From Ruminococcus sp. (GTDB lineage Bacteria; Bacillota; Clostridia; Oscillospirales; Ruminococcaceae): DNA of 50,895 nt. The stretch is taken from positions 1 to 50,895 of the forward strand of contig NZ_JAEFAJ010000023.1 in assembly GCF_016287535.1 (NCBI RefSeq). Reading direction: 5' to 3'. Shown one piece after another: positions 6,869-14,482 of the stretch (its first letter is position 1; the number at the start of each line of letters is the position of its first letter). The notes below the pieces were generated by a model, which was given only the letters and a program-made list of their open reading frames with translations, had not been told where the DNA came from and searched no databases. Position numbers and translations under genes: made by a program.

Positions 6869-7081
6869 ATGGCTTTTTTCGTACCACCTGTATTCCTTAT
6901 AAGGAAAAAAAGACTGATAAGATCGCTGATGAAAGCAAATGCTTATTCAGCTGACACTGCAAAGAGGCTTGATGAGCTTGACTTGCTGAATCCGTATGCG
7001 TTTCCCTTTCTGACAGTACGTATGGTAAGGCGGAACGAGATATCGGTCACTAACGAAGGAAAATACTATCTTTGCAAATAA
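6869..7081 (+). CDS. Small protein, paralogue 2 of a tandem pair (70 aa)
   Basis: This 70-residue protein aligns with the preceding gene along most of its length: RKKRLIRSLMKANAYSADTA, then KRLDELDLLNPYAF, then NEGKYYL. The N-terminus is more hydrophobic (AFFVPPVFLI). Paired Ser-Ala-Asp-Thr/Ser-Ala-Lys and Asn-Pro motifs in both copies point to duplication followed by divergence. AGAGGTG precedes the ATG. It ends 13 bp before the SPFH gene, so coexpression is very likely. No function is known to me. Confidence 0.7.
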   Translation: MAFFVPPVFLIRKKRLIRSLMKANAYSADTAKRLDELDLLNPYAFPFLTVRMVRRNEISVTNEGKYYLCK

Positions 7082-7094
7082 AAGGAGAATTATT

Positions 7095-7988
7095 ATGTCT
7101 GTAAATGTAAGAGAGATCAATAACAATATCCCTAAGAAGGCAGGCTTCAAGGGAATAAAATGGATGATAGCGGGAATTGCCGCAATATTTCTTGCCGCAA
7201 ATTCTTTCACGATCGTTCCCGCAGGTCATACGGGAGTTGTCCTCACACTCGGTGAGGTATCCAGCAATCCTCTGTCTGAGGGCTTCCATGTAAAGGCTCC
7301 CTTCATTCAGACTGTAGAGAAGATGTCCAACAAGATACAGGTGTATCAGACAGACGCTTCAGCGGTATCGAGGGACCTCCAGACCGTAAAGAGCACCATA
7401 GCTGTAAACTACAGGCTCGTTTCGGATATGACTCCTAAGATGTACAAGGATACGGGCATGGAGTATGAGACCATTCTTATGATGCCTGTGGTACAGGAGT
7501 GCATGAAGTCCGCGACAGCCAAGTACAATGCAGAACAGCTCATAACAGAGCGTGAGTCTGTAAGCAACGAGGTCAAGGCTTCACTTGACGAAAAACTCAA
7601 CGGCTACGGCGTTTACATAGAGAAGTTCAATATAGTAAACTTTGATTTCTCAAAGGAGTTCAACGAGGCTATCGAGGCAAAGCAGGTAGCTGAGCAGAAC
7701 CTTCTCAAGACCAAGACGGAGCAGGAGCAGGAAAAGGTAGTCGCAAAGACAGATGCTGAGAAAAAGGTCATCGCAGCAAAAGCCGAGGCAGAGGCTATAC
7801 TTGCTCAGGCTAACGCTCAGGCTGAGGCCAACAGGCTCCTTGAGGAGTCACTTTCAAACAAGGTCATCGCTTATGAGCAGATCCAGAAATGGAACGGCGT
7901 AATGCCTAAGGTAACTGGCAGTGACGGCGGACTGCTCATAGATGTTAATATAGATGATGCAGCGCCCGCTTCGGCAGCTGCAAACTGA
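7095..7988 (+). CDS. SPFH/Band 7 (prohibitin-like) membrane protein
   Basis: The 297-residue protein has one N-terminal transmembrane segment (about 24-42), an SPFH/Band 7 domain (SFTIVPAGHTGVVLTLGEV through about residue 200, with NYRLVSDM and the NIVNFDFSKEF motif), and an Ala/Glu/Lys-rich coiled coil (about 200-265). Prohibitin-like proteins form large membrane ring or scaffold assemblies and often bind proteases or organise membrane microdomains. It is the last gene of the DUF1836 operon. The extracytoplasmic side and partners cannot be inferred from the sequence. AAAGGAG lies 8 nt before the ATG. Confidence 0.88.
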   Translation: MSVNVREINNNIPKKAGFKGIKWMIAGIAAIFLAANSFTIVPAGHTGVVLTLGEVSSNPLSEGFHVKAPFIQTVEKMSNKIQVYQTDASAVSRDLQTVKSTIAVNYRLVSDMTPKMYKDTGMEYETILMMPVVQECMKSATAKYNAEQLITERESVSNEVKASLDEKLNGYGVYIEKFNIVNFDFSKEFNEAIEAKQVAEQNLLKTKTEQEQEKVVAKTDAEKKVIAAKAEAEAILAQANAQAEANRLLEESLSNKVIAYEQIQKWNGVMPKVTGSDGGLLIDVNIDDAAPASAAAN

Positions 7989-8127
7989 AATGAATAATAC
8001 CGGGGATAGGTTGGCTGCTCTCGGAGCGGTATAAAGATCTCTATCTCCGTCGGGGGGCGGAGATAGAGAAACTCATCTGACCAAAGTAGGGATCCGAAGC
8101 TGCTTTATTAGAAAGCTTCGCATTAAT

Positions 8128-8163
8128 AAAAAAAGTGCAGCAGTCTGGGGAGACGGGCTGCAC
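8128..8163 (-). terminator. Minus-strand terminator downstream of the amidohydrolase operon
   Basis: A GTGCAGC/GCTGCAC stem with nested GTCT/AGAC is followed on the minus strand by seven T. It is about 130 bp past another good terminator, so either it is a backup or it ends a separate short minus-strand RNA. Confidence 0.7.
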
Positions 8164-8286
8164 AGGGGTTGACATTTGATACAAGACGCATTTGACAGCG
8201 ACATAATAAGCCATGATATAGGGGTGATCGGGGGTAAACGATCACTCATGCCGCAAGGCAAAGCATAAAATGCGGTGGTTTTCTTG

Positions 8287-8322
8287 AAAAAAAGCAGAGA
8301 CAATTTAGGGTTCGGGTCTCTG
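8287..8322 (-). terminator. Terminator of the membrane-protein/ArsR/amidohydrolase operon
   Basis: On the minus strand, CAGAGAC and GTCTCTG form a 7-bp stem with a 14-nt loop, then C and seven T. It lies about 40 bp after the amidohydrolase stop. Confidence 0.8.
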
Positions 8323-8362
8323 AGGGATGTATTGGGCATCTCTTCACAACATTATAAGGGGA

Positions 8363-9175
8363 TCAAGGAGAGCTTATGTAGGGGTACATAAGCTCTTCTG
8401 CATTTCTGAAGAAAATACGCTCCTTTTCATATTCTGTGAGAGGGAGCCTTTCTATCATGGCTATCTCGTTTGCCGGGTCGTCCCAGGGACAGTCGCTGCC
8501 GAAGAGGATCTTATCCGCTCCCTGCATACGGATTATGCGCAGAAGCTGTTCATCACTGATATAGCGTGAAATAACGCTGACGTCGAACCACAGGTTGTCA
8601 TATCTTCCCGCGGTATATTTTTCCGTATCGTCCCACAGCTTCAAGCCGCCAAGGTGTGCGGCTATTATTTTGAGCTCCGGGAAGGCATCTGCCACAGCCG
8701 CAAAGCTCCGGGGCGTGGCTCTTATTATATCTCCGGAGTAGGGATCCCAGCCGCCGTGAAAGACCACAAAGAGACCGAGTTCAGATATTTTTTCGTATAT
8801 CGGGAACATTCTCTTCTCGTCGGGACAGAAATTCTGATATTCCGAGTGGAATTTCACTCCGCACAGTCCCAGGGACTTTATCCTTTCCGCTTCTGAAATG
8901 GCGTCCCCGGCGTCAGGGTGTACCGTACCGCAGCAGAAAAGACCGTCTCCCATGACGGAGGCAGCCCAGTCGTTGATAGTTTTCTGCTGTGAGGGCTTTG
9001 TAGCCACAGGCAGCAGCAAGGCACGGTCTATGCCGTTTTCGGCAAGTTTTCTGCGGAGCCCGGCTATTGTACCGTCCGTTGCAGGAGCTATGCCGCTTGT
9101 CTCTGCAAGTCCTGAGAGAGCACGGTCTGCGAGCTCGTCGGTAAAAGCGTGAACATGAAAATCAAAATACCTCAT
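8363..9175 (-). CDS. Amidohydrolase-family (TIM-barrel, Amidohydrolase_2) metal-dependent hydrolase
   Basis: The 270-residue product has the COG2159-type barrel. Metal ligands are visible in the N-terminal FDFHVHAF (residues 4-11), VVFHGG (about 138-143), AAHLGG (about 175-180) and LFGSDCPWDDP (about 228-238, catalytic Asp). Family members hydrolyse or decarboxylate small molecules with a bound metal, commonly zinc; the substrate cannot be inferred. The ATG is 3 bp after the ArsR stop with GGAG just upstream, so it is coexpressed with a metal sensor. A metal-linked role is therefore plausible but unproven. Confidence 0.85.
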   Translation of the reverse strand: MRYFDFHVHAFTDELADRALSGLAETSGIAPATDGTIAGLRRKLAENGIDRALLLPVATKPSQQKTINDWAASVMGDGLFCCGTVHPDAGDAISEAERIKSLGLCGVKFHSEYQNFCPDEKRMFPIYEKISELGLFVVFHGGWDPYSGDIIRATPRSFAAVADAFPELKIIAAHLGGLKLWDDTEKYTAGRYDNLWFDVSVISRYISDEQLLRIIRMQGADKILFGSDCPWDDPANEIAMIERLPLTEYEKERIFFRNAEELMYPYISSP

Positions 9176-9178
9176 TTA

Positions 9179-9529
9179 TTACTCCATTACGTGCTCCATA
9201 GCGTGATAGAAGATAGTTTTTACATGATCGTCGCAGAGGGAATAGAATATGGTTTTTCCGTCCCGGCGCGAGCTGACGAGGCGGGCCTGTTTCAGCACTC
9301 TCAGCTGATGAGAGATCGCAGACTGAGTCATGCCGAGCAGCCTTGCGATATCGCATACGCACATCTCACTCTGGCAGAGGACGAAAATTATCCTTATCCT
9401 TGTTGCGTCACCGAATACCTTCAGAAGCTCGGCGGCTTCATACAGCTTTGCTTCGTCTGGCATGACCTTTGACACCTTGTCTACTATATCCTTATGTACT
9501 CCGTGAGTGCCGCAAATATGTTCTTCCAT
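9179..9529 (-). CDS. ArsR/SmtB/CadC-type metal-sensing repressor
   Basis: The 116-residue winged-helix regulator has its recognition helix at MTQSAISHQLRVLKQA (about 67-82). It keeps both metal sites known from the family. An alpha-5 site, Asp100-x-His102 with His113-xx-Glu116, matches the SmtB/CzrA zinc pattern. An alpha-3N thiolate set has Cys57 and Cys59 in MCVCD plus Cys6 at the N-terminus, as in CadC. It is thus likely a Zn/Cd/Pb-type sensor; the exact metal is inference. GGAGG overlaps the end of the upstream membrane-protein gene. A dyad at 10040-10056 over the operon start site is a plausible operator. Confidence 0.88.
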   Translation of the reverse strand: MEEHICGTHGVHKDIVDKVSKVMPDEAKLYEAAELLKVFGDATRIRIIFVLCQSEMCVCDIARLLGMTQSAISHQLRVLKQARLVSSRRDGKTIFYSLCDDHVKTIFYHAMEHVME

Positions 9530-9541
9530 GTAATGCCTCCT

Positions 9542-9979
9542 TTATATCCTTGTTATTATGAGAACTGCCGCCAGAGCCGTGACAATACCGAGAATAAAAC
9601 CGATAGTGCAGGTGGCGCAGGAGAATTTGTCGAAAACGAATTTTTTGTTCCTTGAGAGGAAAACTGTACAGCTTTTGTCGCTTCTGTAGAGCCTGTTCTG
9701 CATGAAGCCCTCTTCCGGGAATATATTGGGGTATTCCGCATCGTCTATTTTGTAGTAGGCGACCTTGAAATTGCTCCGTGGGCTTTTGTCTATACGTGAA
9801 AAAACAGCCTTATGCTTTTTTGCGAACAGCATACGCACGAAAAAGAACATCAGCAGAAGCAGGGAAACGGTGTAGATAAGTCCGAGGAGGGCTGCTGCCG
9901 CAGCGAGCAGATAAATGGGCTTTACGCCGATAACAAGGCAAAGAACGGCGATAATAGCTAAAACAAGTATGAACTCCAC
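9542..9979 (-). CDS. Membrane protein of unknown function (145 aa), first gene of the ArsR operon
   Basis: I do not recognise a family. The 145-residue product has a long N-terminal hydrophobic block (about 1-55, two segments), a soluble middle (about 56-115, with AVFSRIDKSPRSNFKVAYYKID), and a C-terminal transmembrane segment (about 122-143). Cys residues lie near the last segment (CATC). It is not a recognisable transporter or P-type ATPase. It is read from the promoter at 10057-10085 and is followed 12 bp later by the ArsR sensor, so it is presumably under metal control. Confidence 0.7.
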   Translation of the reverse strand: MEFILVLAIIAVLCLVIGVKPIYLLAAAAALLGLIYTVSLLLLMFFFVRMLFAKKHKAVFSRIDKSPRSNFKVAYYKIDDAEYPNIFPEEGFMQNRLYRSDKSCTVFLSRNKKFVFDKFSCATCTIGFILGIVTALAAVLIITRI

Positions 9980-10039
9980 AGCGATCCCCCCCTGTACTGA
10001 AGTCTGACTGTATTTTTATATCATTTAAATCAATTAAGA

Positions 10040-10056
10040 TGAATGCTTCGCATTCA
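10040..10056. promoter_or_regulatory. ArsR operator candidate
   Basis: TGAATGC-TTC-GCATTCA is a perfect 7-3-7 inverted repeat. Zinc-type ArsR operators commonly show TGAA...TTCA dyads. It lies directly downstream of the -10 box at 10057-10062 and covers the predicted start site, a repressing position. Confidence 0.6.
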
Positions 10057-10085
10057 ATTATATCACATCAGGAATGAAATTTCCA
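10057..10085 (-). promoter_or_regulatory. Promoter of the metal-sensor operon
   Basis: TATAAT (minus strand of 10057-10062) has TGGAAA 17 bp upstream. It precedes the operon starting at 9979 by about 70 nt and abuts the dyad operator. Confidence 0.65.
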
Positions 10086-10110
10086 CTCTTTTTTGAAAAA
10101 AGTGGTTAGC

Positions 10111-10228
10111 GAGCTGAGCCAGCTCGACCGCTTGCCACGTTTCGCTCGTAAACTCGCTTACCCTTAACAACGCCCTTACCTGTACATCGCTTACGGTACT
10201 ATTAATGGCGGATATTATCCGCCCCTAC
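10111..10228 (+). repeat. R2 intergenic repeat, copy 1
   Basis: It shares a 21-bp identical start (GAGCTGAGCCAGCTCGACCG then C) with copy 2 at 12275, as well as TGTACATCGCTTAC and the end CCCCTACA. The first part is itself palindromic (GAGCTG...CAGCTC). It is non-coding. A direct repeat flanks the ACT-UPF0210 gene pair. Confidence 0.7.
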
Positions 10229-10471
10229 ATACATTCTATCTATCTATCTATGTACTCCCTAAGCAATATACTTTAACGGTTTAACTCGTTATAGATACAT
10301 AGATAGATTGAAACATTCAAGCTTAGTTGAGAGTGGAGAGTGGTTAGTGATCAGTGCTTAGTGATTAGAATTGTAGGGGTGCTTGACCAGCGCCCGTGCC
10401 TACACACTTACACACTTTCTGAGAGTAAGTGATGATCTGATAATGTGATAATGCTGACAGCTAAATAATAC

Positions 10472-10500
10472 TTGCTTTTTTACCGGCAGTGTGTTATAAT
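10472..10500 (+). promoter_or_regulatory. Promoter of the ACT-UPF0210 operon
   Basis: TTGCTT and TATAAT are separated by 17 bp. The predicted start near 10507 excludes an in-frame upstream start and supports the ATG at 10553. Confidence 0.8.
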
Positions 10501-10552
10501 TATATCAATCATTCGGGATACACCGGATAACAAGAAAACGGAGGTTTTTATT

Positions 10553-10822
10553 ATGAGAGCAGTCGTAACTGTTATTGGTAAGGACACTGTAGGTATCCTT
10601 CATAAAGTAAGCGGTATCTGCGCTGAATACAATGTAAATGTAATAGAGGTGACACAGAGCGTTCTCCAGGATATGTTCGCTATGATAATGCTTGTTGATA
10701 TATCCGAAATAAAGGGGGATTTCTCCGAACTTGTTGACCGCATGACAGCTCTCGGAACAGAGCTCGGTCTTTCGATACACACAATGCACGAGGATATCTT
10801 CAACTCCATGCACAGTGTCTGA
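10553..10822 (+). CDS. ACT-domain protein (UPF0237 family)
   Basis: The 89-residue protein is one ACT domain: RAVVTVIGKDTVGILHKVSG at the start, with an NVNVIEVTQSVLQDMFAMIMLVDI strand-helix pattern and an LGTELGLSIHTMHEDIF end. ACT domains usually bind small ligands such as amino acids. This family is commonly encoded beside UPF0210 proteins, as here (18-bp gap), but the ligand is not known. The ATG has ACGGAGG upstream and the promoter is near-consensus. The pair likely acts together; that is inference from conserved adjacency. Confidence 0.88.
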   Translation: MRAVVTVIGKDTVGILHKVSGICAEYNVNVIEVTQSVLQDMFAMIMLVDISEIKGDFSELVDRMTALGTELGLSIHTMHEDIFNSMHSV

Positions 10823-10840
10823 TGAAAGGAAGTCCGCTAA

Positions 10841-12199
10841 ATGCTTAATGTATATAATATACTTGAAACTATCCGCATGATACAGGACGAGTGCCTTGAT
10901 ATACGTACTATCACTATGGGTATCTCGCTTCTTGACTGTATCGATACGGACATAGACAAGGCTTGTGAAAAGGTCTACAATAAAATAGTGACGAAGGCTG
11001 GAAATCTTGTTCCTGTCGGTCAGCAGATAGAAAAGGAATATGGCATCCCCATCGTTAACAAGCGTATTTCTGTTACTCCTATCGCTATGCTTGCCGCAGC
11101 CTGTCCTGACAGTGATACCGTAAAGTTCGCAAAGGCTCTCCAGAGAGCAGCCGACACCTGCGGAGTAAACTTCATTGGCGGCTATTCGGCACTTGTACAC
11201 AAGGGCTTCAGCGCAGGAGATATGGCTCTTATAAAGTCTATCCCGGAAGCTCTTGACGTAACTCAGAATATATGCTCATCAGTAAATATCGGCTCTACAA
11301 AGTCGGGTATCAATATGGACGCTGTCAAGCTCATGGGACAGATAGTCAAGGAAGCTGCAATAAAGACCGCTGACCGCGACTGCATAGGACCTGCAAAGCT
11401 TGTGGTATTCTGCAACGCCGTTGAGGATAACCCTTTCATGGCAGGAGCCTTCCATGGTGTGGGCGAGCCTGACTGCGAGATACACGTGGGCGTTTCGGGT
11501 CCGGGAGTTGTACGCGCAGCTCTTACAAAATACCCTGACGCTTCAATAAATGAAATTGCGGATATAATCAAGAAGACCGCGTTCAAGATAACACGTATGG
11601 GACAGCTGGTTGGCGCGAGAGCTTCCGAGCTCCTCGGTGTGCCCTTCGGTATAGTTGACCTGTCACTTGCTCCCACACCTGCCGTCGGCGACAGCGTTGC
11701 CCATATCCTTGAGGAAATGGGACTTGAGATGTGCGGCACTCACGGTACTACAGCCTGTCTTGCAATGCTCAACGACGCTGTAAAGAAGGGCGGCGTTATG
11801 GCTTCCTCCACAGTCGGCGGACTTTCCGGTGCTTTTATCCCCGTATCCGAGGACGCAGGCATGATAGACGCGGCTGTTGCAGGCGTTCTCAGCCTTGAAA
11901 AGCTTGAAGCAATGACAGCTGTATGCTCTGTCGGACTTGACATGATAGTTGTTCCCGGAGAGATTTCCCCGGAGACTATCTCCGCTATTATCGCCGACGA
12001 AGCGGCTATAGGCATGGTCAACTCCAAGACCACGGCGGTCCGCCTTATCCCTGCTATCGGCAAGAAGGAAGGCGATACTCTCGAATTCGGCGGACTCCTC
12101 GGAAGCGGACCTGTTATGCCGATACGTGAGAAGTCGCCTGCCAAGTTCATCAACCGCGGCGGACGTATCCCCGCGCCTATGCAGAGCCTGAAGAATTAG
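10841..12199 (+). CDS. UPF0210 (DUF711) PFL-like protein
   Basis: The 452-residue protein has the family's full length and features: [22 protein letters not shown] near the N-terminus, [13 protein letters not shown] (about 115-127), [16 protein letters not shown] (about 185-200), and Gly-rich [20 protein letters not shown]. It has a formate-lyase/DUF711-like fold, but no glycyl-radical motif is visible and no activity is established. It follows the ACT gene closely with an AAAGGAAG site. The two are likely one functional unit, with the ACT domain a candidate ligand sensor. A terminator is at 12245. Confidence 0.88.
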   Translation: MLNVYNILETIRMIQDECLDIRTITMGISLLDCIDTDIDKACEKVYNKIVTKAGNLVPVGQQIEKEYGIPIVNKRISVTPIAMLAAACPDSDTVKFAKALQRAADTCGVNFIGGYSALVHKGFSAGDMALIKSIPEALDVTQNICSSVNIGSTKSGINMDAVKLMGQIVKEAAIKTADRDCIGPAKLVVFCNAVEDNPFMAGAFHGVGEPDCEIHVGVSGPGVVRAALTKYPDASINEIADIIKKTAFKITRMGQLVGARASELLGVPFGIVDLSLAPTPAVGDSVAHILEEMGLEMCGTHGTTACLAMLNDAVKKGGVMASSTVGGLSGAFIPVSEDAGMIDAAVAGVLSLEKLEAMTAVCSVGLDMIVVPGEISPETISAIIADEAAIGMVNSKTTAVRLIPAIGKKEGDTLEFGGLLGSGPVMPIREKSPAKFINRGGRIPAPMQSLKN

Positions 12200-12244
12200 T
12201 AATCAAAAAGCAGTGAACACCGGGGCGGCGTTCCGTAATGATGA

Positions 12245-12267
12245 GGGCGGATATATCCGCCCTTTTC
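12245..12267 (+). terminator. Terminator of the ACT-UPF0210 operon
   Basis: GGGCGGATATATCCGCCC is a perfect palindrome followed by TTTTC. Confidence 0.75.
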
Positions 12268-12274
12268 AATTACC

Positions 12275-12402
12275 GAGCTGAGCCAGCTCGACCGCCTCCA
12301 CGCTGCCGCTTGCAAGCTCGCTCACTCTTATCAATATCCTTACTTGTACATCGCTTACAGCACATTTGATGTAATTGACGGGCGAGCGAAACTTGCCCCT
12401 AC
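12275..12402 (+). repeat. R2 intergenic repeat, copy 2
   Basis: This is the same element as at 10111-10228, in the same orientation but diverged in the middle. It is followed by a CTTAGTTCTTAGCTCTTAG stretch, probably a decayed short repeat. It is non-coding. Confidence 0.7.
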
Positions 12403-12478
12403 ACTTAGTTCTTAGCTCTTAGTTCTAAGCTCTGAGGAAGCTGTCCCTACAATTACGCATTAAACAAGAGGTGATACT

Positions 12479-13435
12479 ATGGATATCCGCAATATACCTG
12501 CGCTTTTCGGGCTTCCCGAAGCCGAAAGTCTCACAGAGCTGTCGGCAGGGCACATAAACCGGACCTTTCTTGTTGTCTGTGAAAATAAAAAATATATCAT
12601 GCAGTCGCTGAACAGCTCCGTTTTTCGTTCTCCCGGAACTGTTATGGACAATATAAGCCGTATCGAAGCGGCTTTTCAGACGGTTCCGGATATTGCCGTC
12701 CCGCATTTTATCGCCTGCGGCGATAAAAACTATGCGGTCGCCGACGAAAGTGTATGGCGTATGTACAGGTATATCCCGGCGACCGCAGGCGCCGCGGCAA
12801 CTGCCGCGGCGGCGGGACGGGCATTTGGCACATTCATCAGGGCGATGGACGGACAGGAGCTTTCACACACTCCCGCTATTGAAGGCTTTCACGACTTTGA
12901 CCGCTATTTTGCGAGGCTTTCCGAAAAAAACGGAGCAGAACGCAGCATAATGACAAAGCTTGACAAGCTCCGCGATGCTCTCGGACAGGTCTTTACGGAT
13001 ACGCTGAAAAAACGTGTGATACACGGCGACGCAAAGCCGGATAATATCATAATCGGTGATATTCCGACTATCATCGACCTTGATACTGCAATGTACGGCT
13101 ATGCAGCCATAGACTACGGCGACCTTGTTCGCTCGGTCTGCCGCGGAAAAGAGCAATTTACGGCGGAAATACGCGATGTCACGCAGGGCTTCGCTCAGGG
13201 ACTTGCCGAGCTTCTCGGTGGGGACGAGGTAAAGTCGCTGTATTACGGTGTGCTTTGGCTGACGGGTGAACTTGCCGCAAGATATCTTGCCGACAGCCTG
13301 AGTGAAGAGAGATATTTCCGCAGTAAGAGCGCTGCGGAATGTTCAGCCCGTGCAGAGGAGCTGCTTCGGCAGCTGGATATGTTTAACGAACGCGGCGAGG
13401 AGATAAGAGAGATAATATATTCACATATGGGCTGA
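12479..13435 (+). CDS. APH-fold phosphotransferase, N-acetylhexosamine-kinase-like
   Basis: The 318-residue kinase has an N-lobe with LSAGHINRTFLV (about 22-33) and YIMQSLNSSVFRSPGTVMDNI (about 40-60). Its catalytic loop is HGDAKPDN with His182, Asp184 and Asn189, followed by the metal-binding IDLDT (about 198-202) and DYGDLVRS. These are closer to N-acetylhexosamine 1-kinase (NahK-type) than to antibiotic kinases, so a sugar-1-kinase role is the best guess. The substrate is not provable here. It stands alone on the strand with AAGAGGTG before the ATG. Confidence 0.75.
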   Translation: MDIRNIPALFGLPEAESLTELSAGHINRTFLVVCENKKYIMQSLNSSVFRSPGTVMDNISRIEAAFQTVPDIAVPHFIACGDKNYAVADESVWRMYRYIPATAGAAATAAAAGRAFGTFIRAMDGQELSHTPAIEGFHDFDRYFARLSEKNGAERSIMTKLDKLRDALGQVFTDTLKKRVIHGDAKPDNIIIGDIPTIIDLDTAMYGYAAIDYGDLVRSVCRGKEQFTAEIRDVTQGFAQGLAELLGGDEVKSLYYGVLWLTGELAARYLADSLSEERYFRSKSAAECSARAEELLRQLDMFNERGEEIREIIYSHMG

Positions 13436-13442
13436 GCGGCAG

Positions 13443-13471
13443 TTGCATTTTTTACCTTAATATGTTATAAT
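13443..13471 (+). promoter_or_regulatory. Promoter of the PHP phosphatase gene
   Basis: TTGCAT and TATAAT are separated by 17 bp. The start site is predicted near 13478, leaving a leader of about 135 nt. Confidence 0.8.
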
Positions 13472-13477
13472 GAGTGC

Positions 13478-13612
13478 AATGAACTATGTTCAGGGAGCGC
13501 AGATCCTCTATAAGTCGGGGAATCTGCGCAGTGCCCTGATCTGTGTCAAGCCCGTTTTCACTGAAGGGCTGGGCGGACATTGATTATATAATAAATAAAT
13601 GGGGCTGAGAAA
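13478..13612 (+). promoter_or_regulatory. Folded 5' leader of the PHP phosphatase gene
   Basis: A bipartite hairpin pairs CAGGG (13491-13495) with CCCTG (13534-13538) and GCGCAGAT (13497-13504) with ATCTGCGC (13522-13529). A second hairpin, AGCCC/GGGCT, lies at 13549-13570. There is no T-run, so a transcription terminator is not evident. It does not fit a riboswitch class I can name. The part at 13494 shares GGAGCGCAG with other 5' leaders in the window. Confidence 0.5.
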
Positions 13613-14467
13613 ATGAAACTTATGGACTGCCATACACATACACAGTTTTCGGTGGATTCCGAGGCAGATATCAACGAATGTGTCAGGCGGGCGGCTGAGC
13701 TTGAGCTTGCGGCTTACGCTATAACGGACCACTGCGAGTGCAATGCATGGTACGGCAGAGAACACTATTCCGAAGCCGAGCAGCAGGTCAGGGAGAGCTT
13801 TGATTATGCCTCTGATTTTGAAAGGTCAGTATCTGCGGTAACTGCAATGAAAGAAAAGTACGCAGGTAAGCTGAATCTTATCTGCGGCGTTGAGCTGGGA
13901 CAGATACTCCATGATACTGACGCGGCAAAGACAGTGAACGCCGACAATAGAGTGGATTTTATAATTGGCTCGGTGCATCAGGTGCTTGGAGAGCAGGACT
14001 TTTACTTCATAGACTATGAGAAACTGACCATGGACGAGATATACGACCTGCTGGAGCGCTATTTCAGGGAAGTATACGACCTGAGCAGAACAGACCTTTT
14101 CGACGTTGTCGGTCATATCACCTACTGTCTGCGCTATATGAAGCAAAGGCACGGCATATGCGCTGATATAAGCCGCTTCGATGATATGATAGGTGAGACC
14201 TTCCGCAATCTTGCGCAGAACGGCAAGGGTATAGAGATAAACACTTCGGGACTGAGACAGGGCTTCGGCGACTGCTTCCCGGATCTTAAATATGTCAAGC
14301 TGTTCCGTGATCTTGGCGGAGAGATAATCACCATAGGTTCCGATTCCCATACCGTTGAGGACATAGCCGCCAATGCGGCAGACGGTGCGGAGCTTGCGCG
14401 AGCCGCAGGTTTCAGGAGACTTGCTTATTTCAGGAAGAGAAAACCGTATTTTACAGATATCGTGTGA
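13613..14467 (+). CDS. PHP-domain histidinol-phosphatase (HisK/HisJ type)
   Basis: The 284-residue protein has the PHP metal motifs: DCHTHTQFSVDS (about 4-15), TDHCE (about 38-42), CGVELG (about 92-97), GSVHQV (about 119-124), GHITYCLRY (about 161-169) and IGSDSHTVEDI (about 240-250). Length and order match HisK-type histidinol-phosphate phosphatase, which makes histidinol late in histidine synthesis. No other his gene is nearby, so a different phosphoester substrate is possible. It is followed 15 bp later by the lipoprotein gene. Confidence 0.85.
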   Translation: MKLMDCHTHTQFSVDSEADINECVRRAAELELAAYAITDHCECNAWYGREHYSEAEQQVRESFDYASDFERSVSAVTAMKEKYAGKLNLICGVELGQILHDTDAAKTVNADNRVDFIIGSVHQVLGEQDFYFIDYEKLTMDEIYDLLERYFREVYDLSRTDLFDVVGHITYCLRYMKQRHGICADISRFDDMIGETFRNLAQNGKGIEINTSGLRQGFGDCFPDLKYVKLFRDLGGEIITIGSDSHTVEDIAANAADGAELARAAGFRRLAYFRKRKPYFTDIV

Positions 14468-14482
14468 AATGGAGCGGATATA

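Larger units (their letters stand above)
7989..8362. other. Gene-free structured stretch with several hairpins
   Basis: This 374-bp gap has no credible gene. Hairpins include ATACCG/CGGTAT at 7997-8032, an 11-bp stem CTCTATCTCCG/CGGAGATAGAG at 8039-8068, CGAAGC/GCTTCG near 8095-8120, and GTGATCG/CGATCAC near 8223-8245. The first two follow the SPFH stop and may end that operon, although neither has a T-run. Two minus-strand terminators are annotated separately. A + strand TTGACA at 8192-8197 has GATATA 17 bp downstream, so a small RNA starting near 8227 is conceivable. Confidence 0.5.
9980..10552. other. 573-bp intergenic region with divergent promoters and repeat fragments
   Basis: It holds, left to right: the ArsR operon promoter and operator, an R2 repeat copy (10111-10228), an inverted pair of ATCTATCTAT / ATAGATAGAT tracts (about 10236-10312), a TTAGTTGAGAGTGGAGAGTGG stretch resembling degenerate arms of the MITE-like element (about 10323-10345), and the ACT-gene promoter at 10472-10500. 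No protein-coding gene is supported. Confidence 0.6.

Noticed and set aside
8073..8339. 88-aa minus-strand frame in the hairpin-rich gap
   Set aside because: It crosses two minus-strand terminators and several hairpins, has no ribosome site, and its composition is not like the neighbouring genes.
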